A stretch of DNA of 64,000 nucleotides, taken from positions 14,587,677 to 14,651,676 of the forward strand of contig CM037843.1 of the NCBI GenBank assembly GCA_021234535.1, given 5' to 3'. The notes below the pieces were generated by a model. It made no database searches. It saw nothing but the letters and a program-made list of their open reading frames with translations, and was not told the DNA's origin. Source of the stretch: Stichopus chloronotus. Lineage: Eukaryota; Echinodermata; Holothuroidea; Aspidochirotida; Stichopodidae. Position numbers and translations under genes: made by a program. Numbering within the stretch: the first letter of the stretch is position 1; the number at the start of each line of letters is the position of its first letter. Below, piece by piece: positions 1-11,915 of this stretch.

Positions 1-155
1 ATGGAATGTGTATGATCCCTAAATTTGTATGATCCCAGAGTGTGTATACATGATCCCAACTGTGTATGATACCTGAGTGTGTATGATCCCTGAGAGTGTA
101 TACGTTATCCCTGACTATGTATGATCTCAGAGCATGTATGATCCCTTAGTGAACA
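1..155. repeat. Degenerate short tandem repeat
   Basis: About eight imperfect units of 17-22 bases resembling TGTGTATGATCCCTGAG follow one another from the window edge. The array probably continues upstream. No coding frame crosses it. Confidence 0.6.
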
Positions 156-1824
156 GTAGATGAGCCATGAGAGTGGTTGAGTGTGTGACTTCTAAGTGTG
201 TGTTTAGACACCTGATCGAAACCTTGTATTCACTGCACTTGCAATGGGTTGCTGTTTCCAAAAATATTACTTAAAAGACCAGTTAGTGGAGCAAAATCAG
301 GAAATTGCCTCAAAGCAGAAATCATTTGAGAATTTCATGTGCCATACTCAAGGCACAGTCATCATTATCACAGTCTTCATCAGTCTGATGATTGATGAAC
401 TTGTGTCATCTGTTCTCATTTATGACACAAAATGCAATCAAAAGTGGTACACTCATCAACTTTAGAGAGATTTTAGCATCACTTGTCTTCTACTGTTGGA
501 CAGTTTTATCATCAAATAAAAGATCCTGTGCAAGCAAAGCCAATGTTTTCAAAGTTTTGTTTGTTTTTATGCGCATGTTAAAGTGAGTGTTTTGTTTGTG
601 AAGTATTATTTCTGAACAAAACATTGAAAGACAGCTCATTTTAGTGAAATGAGCCTGCTACTGTAAATCTGTGCAAGATGGTTGCAAAGGCCTGTATTTG
701 CAACTATATTCCAAGGTTCTAAGTGAGGAAAACATTAGAGAATTGTTTTGACAGAGTGGAGACAGGAAGAATGATACAGTGTTCCTTCTGGTAACCATAG
801 TACCTGATCTGAATGAAAGCTGTTGTTGAGAGTGTGCGCATGTTTCAGCAGATTGCTCCCAGTGTGTATTATTGAAGGCAAAAGAAAAAAAAAGGGAATT
901 GCTTGACATTTGAAATGGTCAACCTTAAGATGTTATTAATGTTTACTTGCTGAAAGTTGGTCATTTAAAAGGGTTTTCAAACTATGTTCAACTCTTGCCA
1001 CTGTTTGGAAGCACATGATTTTTATGTAACCATTTCAGTTTAATGCCCCCATCCAAAAGAAATATTTGTTAATTTATCAAGTAAATAACGGTTCCACCTC
1101 TTGGTCCCTCTCCCAGTGAAGAAGTGTATTAATGTTCTTAACATTCCAGACACCCTAAAATATCAAAACGGATCAACCTTATTCTGTGATAAAGTTCATT
1201 TTGGGGTTTTATCCAAAAAAGACATTTCATATTCACTGTGGAATATCGGAAACAGTGTCAAGTCTAGCAATGAACTGCTACATGTAAAGAGTACTTGCAG
1301 ATGTGCGTAAATGGCATGTGTGCAGTAAATTAGCAATTCAAATTATTTAAATTAACCAATGAAACAATGTTTGGAAGGGCAATGCAATTTTTGGAAGTGC
1401 AACCTGCGTCACGTGAATTTTGCTGAACTTTCGACACCAGTGTAAAGCGTGCATTCAAGTACATTATCACAGGATGTGCCATTTACATGACATAGCAAGT
1501 TAGGTGCATGCCACGTGTCCCATTTTTAATTCCATGTAAAGGGGAATTCCGTTCAATCGATGTCAGTGACCATTCACACAAGGAAGTGTTATAAGGAAAA
1601 TAGCTCATAGCAAGTCCATTTTATGAACTGTAAATCTTAGGTCTACAAACAAAGGAACTGAAAACCCAGCTAAAAATTTTTTTCTCATTTTTTGTTTTTG
1701 CAATAGTCTGTAGGATCTATTCTAATATGAAGTAGATCTTCATGTACTTGGTATGTTCTGCTTCTCTCCTGATGATTTGAGCTTGTGGTCTAATTCTTCC
1801 TCTGTTTCACGTTTCTCCGGACAG
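156..1824. other. Noncoding stretch, probably intron of the CEP170-like gene
   Basis: I see no convincing exon here. The only open frames are short (about 60-85 codons) and lack splice-phase partners or recognisable motifs. The segment lies directly 5' of a good acceptor at 1821-1824 (a pyrimidine-rich stretch, then ACAG), so it is most simply the intron upstream of that exon. Confidence 0.45.
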
Positions 1825-1910
1825 TCATTCGATGACCTGGTTCTCTCCTCCATCAACCATTTATCCAAGAAGTTGAAGGATTCTGCCGACCAACTTCTGA
1901 CCAGAATCAA
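1825..1910 (+). CDS. CEP170-like exon A
   Basis: Acceptor ACAG ends at 1824 and donor GTAAGG starts at 1911. It encodes 28 codons plus 2 bases (phase 0 in, phase 2 out): SFDDLVLSSINHLSKK, then LKDSADQLLTRI. The amphipathic heptad-like pattern suggests a helix or coiled coil. The reading is frame-specific, and codon use looks like coding sequence rather than AT-rich background. Confidence 0.7.
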
Positions 1911-4900
1911 GTAAGGCATCAACTTTCAATGTGCGTTTCTGCATTGATTCTTGTTTGTCTAAGAAAGTCCAAATCGACACGTGAATTGACATGTGAAAGT
2001 TATTGACCCATTGGGGGGCATCAAAGATCACTCTAGCTGTGCAGATGTAACGTTTGCTGTCTAGAGATACGATTGCCACAGTGTAATGAAGATGCATTGC
2101 AGATTTAGAGTCATACCACTATCATAGTGGGCATGAGCTTCAGCAAGACACTCGAGTGCGGTTGCTGTACCTCTAATGAGGTGAATACAGTAAATGGGTT
2201 CTGTGAGGTAATTTCTACTTTTAGAATTGTTCTATCCTGTTGCAGTACCAATAGGAAGCACTTGAATGGGGGTGAGAGGGTCAAAGCGGAAGAGGGGAAA
2301 TTGAATTGTGCAATTTGATCCATTTGAGTGGTCATGTCTTCGAAGGTTATCATTCATGCATATTCACCGCACTTCTGCCTACCATGCTATTTTACCAATA
2401 ACCTTTGACACTGCCTGCAACCAAAGACTAGTCTCATTTTGGATTATCCCCCCTCCTTCAAACATTCCTTTTTCTACCACCCGTAAGTGTTGCTAGTATG
2501 CTGAAAACTACAAGCTTCAAGTACAGGACTCATATGATGGGGATTCAGCAGGAAATCCCATCCAGTCACAGAATTTTGTGTCGAATAGTGGAACAGTGGA
2601 ATAGTGGCGAGTTGGCTTCAAATTAACTGTCTGTTTAGCATTGAAGCATGTTTATACTTTCTCATCTGAATAGGAGACAAAATATATCGCCTAGTTCTTT
2701 ATTGAAATGTGAAACTTGCAACTCTTTATATTTTGATAGTAATTTACTGCCACAATAAACAATGCAACGATGGATTGACCACCTCCATGAAGGACCAGCA
2801 GATGAGAAACATGTCTTAATCTAGCAGTTGTAAATAAAATTAATGAAAATCTGCCAGCGACGTATCAAAGATTTAAAATAAATAAAAATAACCTGCGGAA
2901 TAGAGAGCTTCCAAGAAAGATTCAACATTTTTATGACGTTTTAATAGTAATTGGTTTTGGCAATCTATCGACAAACAGATGTCTTTGCATCATGTTCCTA
3001 CGTTCAGGCTAGCTTGAAGCTGTTAGTTACTCTACAGCAATGGTTCAGAACCCATGTGGGAGGGAACTTTGGTATCCCGTCGACGGCAGGGGCATCAGTG
3101 CTTACAGATCCTGTTGTTTACAGTATTTTGGTAATGATGTAGTTCTATGAGACTACTCCAGAGTCTCAGTGGTATTACAGTGTAGTGACCGAGAGGCAGT
3201 GAGATGATGGCACCACACCCATTTTAATGTATGTCCATAATATCATAAAGTGAATTTGCAGGAAGATGCCTGTGGTGGCTACTTGGAAATATGGATAGGA
3301 CAAAAAAATGTTAAGAACCACTGCTCTACAGGTATATACTAGTTGTGACATATATCATAATCAATACAATATTGATTCATCATTTATTTTACCCCCTTCC
3401 CCTCAGTGTACAATTTTTGACAGTGTGCAGTAATTTCAGCAGCTTTTTTAGAAGATCGATGTTGAATTTGCCAATTTTGATGTCAAAATCTTCAGAGGCA
3501 CCATCATCCACGTGAGATTCTCACTCAATAGACCATTCCAGTGAGTTTTCTCCAGGTTTGTCCGATTGGAAGGTTTTGCTTCTGTATAGTACTTGGCTAG
3601 GACATAAAATCAACAGCTCTGAGTTTGATTTACGGATCTTAACTCTCCCAACATGACATCTTCCTCTTCCATCTTCCAATCTCCTCTTCCTGTGGTTATC
3701 TTTTTTTTTTTTAAACCAGACCAACAAACAGTCAGTTGACATCCTACCCAGAGAGAGACTACCCATTCCTGAAGACAGAAAACAGAGAAATAGCCCAGAT
3801 TCTACACAACCTCAGAAGAATGGAACGTAAATTAGATGGTAAGCCCCACGCGAAGGTGGAAAATATGATCCCTGTCATGAAATGTAATCACCTTCTTAGT
3901 TATGATTTCTGTGTGCAGAACGAATAGGACTGGTTCAGTCAGTCAGTTAGTCAGTCAGTCAGTCAGTCAGTCATTTAGTTGATCAATAATGACAGGTTGT
4001 CAGTGATAAAAAAACAAAATTTATTGAAAACCCCCAGATTCTGCAATTTGGCTGCCTGTCAGTTTGTTGGTCCATTCCGGATTGGACCGAGGAAACAACA
4101 TCAGAATTTGGTGAAACATCAGTGATGAAAATGCCAGTAAATTTGTCACATCTTGGGATGCAAGAGCATCCAAGTTGTCACAACCTGGAAAAGTCAAGAT
4201 ACAAAGGCCTGTGTTTAATGATATGCACTTTTATTTTTCTCTCCGTAAAGACAACATCAGGTTGAAAAAAGGCATTCATATTTTGCATGGTAAATCATTC
4301 GTTGTCGAACCAGCTCCAAGACATTGCTTACATTGCCGAAAAATTTTGTCAGTGATGTTAGTGAATCTTACATCAGTTTCACTTCTCTTGATGTCAATAT
4401 TTCAAGGGGGCGTCGTCACTAACCTTCCCAACAGGTTTTGGTATGCACTGCTTTTTTTAACGTACATACTGAAACACCTACGAACTGTTGTCTCATCTAG
4501 GATCCAAGGTGTCTATATTTATGAGTCTTTCTTAACATTTGATGATTGGCTCAAGAGAGCACGAATATTCATAGCCTGAGGAAAAGAAGTATTGAGTGCT
4601 ACTCAGTGTAATTGATTACATCTTCATGCAATAAACTTTTAATAGCTAACAGTCTGAAGTCCGATTGAGACAGAATCAAAGCAATAGTTTGCAGACATTG
4701 GTATCATGAATGCAGTCAGAGCTGATGCATGAGTAATGCCCATCTTTTGTATGGGCTACCGTGTCACTTAGTCCTCCTCTTTCCCTCTTTAATGAATTGT
4801 TTTATATTTTAGAGTTGCAGGTGCGTTTTATATAGCATGGGATAACTTACAAGATAAACCACATGGCCACCTGCCAGTTAACTCGCTGGCAAACCTTTTC

Positions 4901-6028
4901 ATTGAAATCGTTTATGATTTGGTTAAATACCAAGTCAGCATCAAACGTTGCGTTTGCATTGTTCGCAGTATATTTCAGTATTTGTTCTAACATAGAGCTC
5001 TTGACATATGTCAGCGGTGGCTGTTTAATGTACCTGTAGACCAAACTGCTACTTCTTGTGTGGACGCCCTAGTTTTACAGGCGGTCATTCTTTATTTTTG
5101 ATACACCTTACCTTCCTGTAGATTTTTCCTTTTTCTCTGTGTATATAGTAGTCAGCATGAAAGCGCTCAAAAGTATTAAACACACTCATCCGACATCTGA
5201 GCTTTGGCAGGTATTCCCTTTTCATCACCGTCATTTAACGATATGAATTAAACCTCGTTGAGCAGCCAGATTATTGATTTTCTTCTGTGCTACTGCACGT
5301 TAAACCCAGGAAGCTTTGGTGATCTTAATTAACTTTTTTGCCTGCCTGAGACTATGGCTGTCTCACTTACCAGAGGTAAAATTTAATATTGTCAAGATGT
5401 TAAGCTAGATTTCTCTTTCAAAGTCTGTCGGGTTTTTGACACCTGTCTGGATTTTGATTGTTTTGCAAGCCATCTGAAGATTTGTTGGGTGTATTTTTCG
5501 ATGATCAATGGTAATGAAGTTTATCTGGTAGCAAAAGTGAAATATGTTCTTCTGTGGCCCCTCCCTTTCCCCTCGATGTGCTTCAAATATGATTCAGATT
5601 CCTCCTGTACTGTCGATTTCATTCTTGTTTTCTGCTGCTCAAATCATTCATCTTGCCTGTGTTCTCTAGCAAGAAAGAGATATTTTGATAGGGTTAGCAA
5701 TTAGTTGATAGGATCAATGGACTGCAGAAGACCGTAGTATCTACAAGCCAAAAAACGGCGATGTGAAATGCCAGAGGTAAAATGCAGGTGAGATTTTGTT
5801 TGAAATAAAAGGCTTTCTGTGGGGTTGATTTATCATTTTTCTTAGCTCAAGTCCTTGATTACAAGAACAAAGAAGTCTTTGTTTTCATTCACTGTAGAAA
5901 TTCACTGTGCAATTGATGAGAAAAGTGGCCACAGATCTCCAGTTGGCAAGAGGAACATGTCCCCGAGGCTTTGGAAAAGGACACCAGACATCGTACAATC
6001 TGAAGATGGAGTAGAAACGTCGATATGA
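1825..6028 (+). CDS. 3' end of a CEP170-like centrosomal protein gene (three exons)
   Basis: Three exons at 1825-1910, 3720-3838 and 5898-6028 splice in matching phases (2 then 1) into 111 residues ending at a TGA at 6026-6028. The product starts SFDDLVLSSINHLSKKL, continues with YPFLKTENREIAQILHNLRR and then RKLDEIHCAIDEKSG, and ends in a basic Ser/Pro/Arg tail. The order of an FD-LVL-SI--LS-K helix, an acidic linker, a P-LKT-N-EI--IL--LRR-E--L helix and an I-D stretch matches what I remember of the CEP170/CEP170B C-terminal domain, a centrosome and microtubule binding region. The family name is from memory. The coding status is better supported: three exons, all acceptors and donors good, open and in phase. 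The 5' part of the gene lies outside the window. Confidence 0.6.
1911..3719. other. Intron between CEP170-like exons A and B
   Basis: Bounded by GTAAGG and a pyrimidine-rich CCAG acceptor that follows a run of T. I see no exon or organised repeat inside, only AT-rich sequence with short chance frames on both strands. Confidence 0.6.
3720..3838 (+). CDS. CEP170-like exon B
   Basis: 119 bases. The first base completes the Lys codon left by exon A, followed by 39 codons and one base. It encodes a helix-rich segment with P-LKTENREI and ILHNLRRMERKLD, the part most like the CEP170 C-terminal domain. Acceptor TTTAAACCAG, donor GTAAGC. Confidence 0.7.
3839..5897. other. Intron between CEP170-like exons B and C
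   Basis: Contains a (CAGT)n microsatellite at about 3936-3974 and a 134-codon chance frame at 4175-4579. No phase-compatible exon was found between the two flanking exons. Confidence 0.6.
3936..3974. repeat. (CAGT)n microsatellite
   Basis: About ten tandem CAGT units with one interruption, inside an intron. Confidence 0.85.
5898..6028 (+). CDS. CEP170-like terminal coding exon C
   Basis: Follows a pyrimidine-rich tract ending in CTGTAG. The first two bases complete a Glu codon with exon B. The frame then stays open for 42 codons to TGA at 6026-6028. It reads EIHCAIDEKSGHRSPVGK and then a basic Arg/Lys-rich stretch with an acidic end. The join RKLD/EIHCAID lies where CEP170 proteins have QLEVIN-I-D, which supports this as the true terminus. 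The stop is followed by AT-rich 3' UTR-like sequence. Confidence 0.6.
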
Positions 6029-6154
6029 AATGAGGAGAGTAAGAATTCAAGGGAAAGATTTTAGGTTCAGTTAAGTGCCTTGTTGTAGAATTGGTAGGTG
6101 TAACAATAGTCATGGTCTGTTACAAATGATGTTGTAATTCAGGAGATGCAACAT

Positions 6155-6690
6155 GTGATATCTTCAAACCAAAATCAACTTAATGGAACTTCAAGATAGG
6201 ACATATGTGCTATCTTCAGAACCACTGCATTGCAGCAGAAGAAATTGATGTGTTATATCGGTGGATGATGCTTTAGTTCTAAGCTGCACTATGTCATATC
6301 TTTCACACTAAGTAGTTGCTCGAGAACATCAAACAATATGGTAGCTTCGATTATGTAATGAATGGAAGGATGAAATATGCTATCTTCAAACCGAAAGCAC
6401 TGAAGCTGCCACATGTAACATCTTATAATGGAGAGTTGAATCAGAAGATGTGACACACACTATCTTCAAACCAGGTGTTCAATCAAATGCTGTAATGTGG
6501 GAGATCTTCGGATGAAGTATTGGATCTTAGAGATGGGATGTAAGGTGTCTTCACAGAGGTAATACCAGCAGAAGATGTGTCTGTGATATAACTGCATGAT
6601 GTGGCAGAGAGGTACAGGATATGTACCGTGTTGAAGTTCAGTACTGAATATGAAGTTTGGATGTTCTCTAACTTCAAACCAAGCACAAAG
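6155..6690. repeat. Degenerate repeat containing ATCTTCAAACC
   Basis: The motif TATCTTCAAACC or close variants recurs at roughly 6160, 6210, 6388, 6461 and 6668, separated by ATGTGATAT-like and GAAGATGTG-like words. The spacing is irregular, so it looks like an old, decayed tandem array just 3' of the CEP170-like stop codon. Confidence 0.45.
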
Positions 6691-7789
6691 TGGGGACAGA
6701 ATTGTTATTGCAGGATCTTATAGATGGATAAAGCTGAAAAAGTTGCTTGAAACTGTGACCTGTGTGGTATCATGTGTCCTTGTGCCTTCAGGGTGGTATA
6801 CACAACTTATATGTGTAGGAAGAGAACTAAAAAATGTTGCTTGTTGTTCGCTCATTGGTCAGAAGCATGTGTTTGCTGGGGGCAGGGGGGGGGAGGGAGA
6901 AGGGAGGGAATGACATGAAGACCTTCAAAAGAAAGTTACTTGACTTTTCAAGATTTTTTCTTGAACTGTCAATCAGAAGAGAGAATGTTGATCACAAGGT
7001 TGTCCTTTTTCTATCAGATTTTGACTCTCAGGAAGTGTTGCTCACTAGATCTTTGCTCACCAGATACCTTCTGACAAGGAAAAAAAAATAGAGAGTGACT
7101 TGTGTGCATTGATTGAGAGATTTTTCTCCTCTCCAAGTTTACTCACTCAGGAGAGAGAGTTTTTGATCAACAGAGGTCTTACTACTGCACGTTAACACTA
7201 GAGAGTTGATCACAGCAGAGTTCTCCCCACCAAGTCCTCTTACAAAACAAACTGTCATACAGAAGAAGATTACTGAAGTTGTGTATTACTGTGCCCTGTT
7301 TATCCATTGAAGCCGATCTAGATGTGAGCATGTGTCAATTGTGTGGTAAAAACCCCGATCAATATGCCTGTCGTCGCACCTACAGTGTGTGTTGTTCTGT
7401 GAGGTCAAATTGTGTTGCTAGTCGTTATTCTCTACAATCAATTATTCAAATTAGACGTAAAGCTGAGGTCCACCGGCTACAGTTTTTCGGCGACGTCGGT
7501 GTCCGAGTTTGTAATCATTATTCAAGCGAATGTTAATGTACTGTACACATAATAGGGTATTTTCGTCACCGTGTTTGGTGTACCGACACTATTGTGTGGT
7601 TTCGTTATAGGCCACATGATGTCATTCTCCTTATTCTCTGTTGTATGAATAGTTGTAATTCAGAGCTTGAAGGGCAGTTATGTAACGATGCTGCAACCAC
7701 ACAAGTGTGGAAGGTGGGGGGCTTGTATGTTACAACTTTACATCAAGTGACTACCAACTCAACAATTTTGTATCAAATTAGACATCCTT

Positions 7790-7957
7790 TTTTTTTCTGT
7801 GTGATCATCTCAGATTGGAAAACTGTAGACTGCTCTCGTATAAAAAAGAATCATCTTATTGTGATCACAGCAGGGATCAAACACTGAATTTCTGGTTGCT
7901 AACCGTTATTGCTTAAAACGCCACCATCTGTATCCTCTGAGCCACAGCACCGGTCAA
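7790..7957 (-). mobile_element. tRNA-derived SINE-like element
   Basis: Read on the minus strand, it starts near 7957 with a tRNA-like head. An A-box-like TGGCTCAGAGGATAC lies at 7944-7930 and a B-box-like GTTTGATCCC at 7882-7873. They are about 50 bases apart, as in tRNA-derived Pol III promoters. An AT-rich tail with GTGATCAC words follows. The exact 3' end and any target-site duplication are not clear. Confidence 0.55.
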
Positions 7958-10900
7958 TATCAGTGACACACAGAGCTTTGTACATTAGACTTGATGTGTA
8001 TCAAAATTGTTTCGAAAAGTCATCCAAATGACATAGACAGAACAAAAAAAAGAAAAAAAAAGCACAAAGCAGAGAACAAAACCAATTCATGGTCACACAC
8101 AGCACTTACAAAGAGACATTGTAGTAAGAAATTCAAAATGGCAACTGTAGTATTCATGCTCAAGATTTGTAATATCAGTCACCTAGCTACAGGTTCTTTA
8201 TACTGACGTAAACCTCTGCTACTCGTTGTTTGTTCGCTTCCTTTGATGTTTCTTTCTGTTTTCACCATTCGGCTTTCAGTATTCATTTCGCTCCTTTGTG
8301 TTTGTATTTGATTTTTGCCTTACAACATTTTTCCTTTGAGTTGTCGTCGTGCTATTGTGTGCTCAGGTTTATTTCCTCTCATAACCCTTTTCTCTGATGT
8401 CATATCTTAAGGTCAACTGTGAAGCAGGCTTTGTATGAACTTTGCTAGTTAGAAGAATAAGTTCTCTCTAAATGTTATGAAAAGGGAAAAAGACAGTCGA
8501 TCAATGTTACACCTTTTTTTTCCAGCAAGATATGATTGCCCTTTTCATTGACTTATCTGGATTCTTTATCCAGCTTCTCTCTGCAGTCATATTACCAGTA
8601 TTGGACTTCTTTCCTAAAACGTAATTTCAGATGAGCTCATTACTGTAGTAGTGGATCCAGAGAGGGCAGGCGCTCACCTCTATCGGTACATTAGGCAAAT
8701 TTTAAATATGAGAAAGAGCAAAGAGGCAGGAAAGAAGATTGCAAAAGAAAGAGGGTGTGATGCATGAGGTCAAACAGGTGCTGTTGCTGATTTCGCTAAG
8801 TAGGCCGACTTTTTACCGTTACACAACATTATTGTAAGTTTTCTCAACACCATTCCAGTGGACCCATTCATCGGCTTCCCCTGTTGTCACAGAATCCTTG
8901 GTTTGCCACTTAAACTATTTAAAAAGGTCTTGGAGATGTGAAAAAGTTTTCCAAGACCAGAAGATTTCTTCAGCGTTATAGCCAACTGTCAAAAGTTTTC
9001 CTGCATGAAGTGTTTTCAGGTGAACTTTTATTTATTTACTTACTTTTTTTCTGTCAGATGCTCCAAGTTGAGCCCTCTTCATTATCAACAGAGTGGTTTC
9101 AAGTCTCTGAGACTTTTGGCAGCTGCAGCAATGCACAGTTCTTAGCAATATGAAGAGAGTGTATGTAAATATTTATTCTAAGTGTTGAAGTAGAGTTAGT
9201 ACAACCCTGTGAATAATGGTGCTTTTGGAAAATTCCTTCCAAATAATTGACTTACAACAAGGTTAAAACTATCTTCTCTTTCTTTTCACCGGTGGCCTTA
9301 AAAGTGGACATTGTGTTTTACATTCACAGCTATTTTTCTTCAAGATTCACAGCTTTCCATTCTTATTGACTGAATATCAATACTTTTAATTTACACGCTT
9401 AAGAAAAGTCATTAACTATACTCTGACCTAGCTTTTTCTGCTCCTCATGTAACGTTCTTACGTAAAAGCAGTTTACAGAATTTGCTTAATGTTTGGGATT
9501 GTATGATCATCTTCGAATGTTGTTATTGGGAACAGTTGGTGAGAATGTGGCGGAGGCTTAACCTGGTCTTCATGGGGCTTGTCATGCTAGAGCATTGAGG
9601 GTATTGCCGTAGCTTATGAACATCGTCGTTGGTGGTTCGCAAAATGTATCATGACCTCTCAACAGCCTGTCAGAAGTTGTATACGTTCGGGTACCCAACT
9701 GACTGTGGACGTTGGATACCCAAGTCTGAAGTTTTGCTCCTGGTGCAAACACTAGGTTTCACTGCTTCCCTTTTTCTGATAGCTCTGAAAACTGCTGCGT
9801 CAATTCTAGATTTTTACTTGCCTCAGTGACAATACAGTAGTGTCTGCTGCTTGTTACATGTACAAATGACTAGCAAGAGAAAGGAACTTCCAAGAAAACA
9901 GCTTCAGGAGAACTGAAAAAATTGATGACATTGTACAACAATACATTGTACAAGCATACAGTCCCATGGAAACATTGTTTGATAGAGTGAAATGTAAACA
10001 CACTGAGCTGAAAATCAAATATAATTATCAAAATGACAGCAGTTGCCATGGGCAACAACCGTGGCAAAAGTTTGTGATAAGAAAGTTGTTTCTATGAGAC
10101 AAAGTAATTACGTCTATTGTTTTTTTCTTTCTTTCACGTCTTTTTTTTTTCACGTCTATTGAGGAGGGGACATGATCATCGGAACAAAGAATGGGCTAAA
10201 TGTTGAGAATGAAATATCAAGTTTGACTGTCAACATGGCCAGTTTATTTTGTGGTATGAAACTTGATAAAGCTTTGCTTTTGAAGACTATCTGTAACTAG
10301 AGGAGACATTTCCACAATTTTTTCCCTGTGGGACCGGATGCTTACCTCGCGATATACCCGTACGAAATTGCAGAGGCGAATAGTTTCGGAATGCCATTTC
10401 CGTCTCGTGCCAAATGAGATTGTCCGACCGTTGCATTTGGTCAGAAACAGCAACAGTTGTGTTTTTTTTAATAAAGCCAGTATTAAAAGACACACTTTAT
10501 CAGTGTGTGATGGCATTATTTATTGCTCCCTTGTTGGTAATTTCACTTCTTTGGGAGAAGATATCCTCTGTAAGCCTCAGCCATAGAAATATACAAAGCA
10601 GAATAATGTAATGATAACTAGTCACACACTGAAGAAATGACGCCCAGCATAAAATGCTCAGTGCGTACTCTGTATCACAAAACAGCTCTGCTTTTAACAA
10701 TTGCCTTATGTAATACATGTACAGCCTGAAAAGGTATTTGTTGAATATCTAACTATGTCTTTTGGGAAGACAGAAGCAAGTTAAATGATTTTTTGAGATA
10801 ACCTGATAATATGCAGGGAAAACTGCTTTCCAACAGGTAGCTGCATGTGAGCTATATTGCCCTAAATTTACTTGGATTTGTGTTACATGGTTTCATGAGT

Positions 10901-11574
10901 ACGCCTTTTGTCATACGGAGTTTGATCTCCGCTTTATCGTTCCATGATGTCATTCTGTTGTATCTATCACTATAGCCTCAACTCTTCAATGCAACCTGAA
11001 AGGCTGAAACCATTTGATTCAGTCACACATGTGTATTTCAGGGAGATTTGGTAGTTATGGAAAAGAAATGATGTATACAAATATTTTTGAGCAGTCTCAC
11101 TTTGATTCAGCCGGCAGCATCCATCCCAGAGAGGGTTGAGAGGAGAATTAACTCCTACCACATCATGTTCACAAAACTGAATGAACAGAAGTTTTGGAAA
11201 TGTGACAAATCTTTACTTGTTGGGATGGACATTACAAAAAAAGTTGTCATTTTTTAGTGTTGAAAACCTGATGGCAGCGATTTACCATCAGACAGGAATT
11301 CTAATCATTTCAATAATTTTGTGGAGGTTGCAATATTGTCAAATTTTCATAGAACACTTCTTTGTTACCTCTCTTTAAGATCGTAGTGACTCTCCTTTTC
11401 CCCTCCCTGCAAATTTCTGAGATGTGATCACTAAAATATTTCTGTCATATATTTTTAGTCAGGTGTGTGAAGTGAGCTTGTCAGACCCCATGGTTACAGA
11501 CATCGTGATTAAAATGGATTCCCTTTCCTTGACCCTCAGTCACTCTCACTCCAACAGTCTCCCCCCCCATCTTT

Positions 11575-11915
11575 CCCTTCACTTAAACATCATCATCACC
11601 ATCGTCATCCTCCTCATCATGCTCGTAATGATCCTTCTCATCATCATCTTCATCATCATCCTCATCACATCATCATCACCATCATTATGATCTTCATCGT
11701 CATCACCACCATCATCATCATTGTCATCATCGTCATCATCACCATCATCATCCTCATCATCATCACCATCATTATCACCATGATCTTCATCATCTTCATC
11801 ATCACCATCATCGTCATCATCATCACCATTATCGTCATCGTCGTCACCATCATCACCATCATCATGATCCTCATGATCATCATCATTAGCATCATCTTCA
11901 TTCTCACCAAGACAT
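11575..11915. repeat. Long imperfect (CAT)n microsatellite
   Basis: About 340 bases of CAT/ATC triplets with CGT, CCT and CTT variants. It produces spurious long frames on both strands (poly-Asp/Met on one, poly-Ile on the other), which are not genes. Confidence 0.9.

Noticed and set aside
4175..4579. 134-codon open frame
   Set aside because: No splice partner, no recognisable motif, AT-rich random-like composition, and it lies inside the intron between two phase-matched exons.
5728..5776. Possible 49-base exon between CEP170-like exons B and C
   Set aside because: Its length is not compatible with the phase of exon C. Direct joining of exons B and C gives the better family match.
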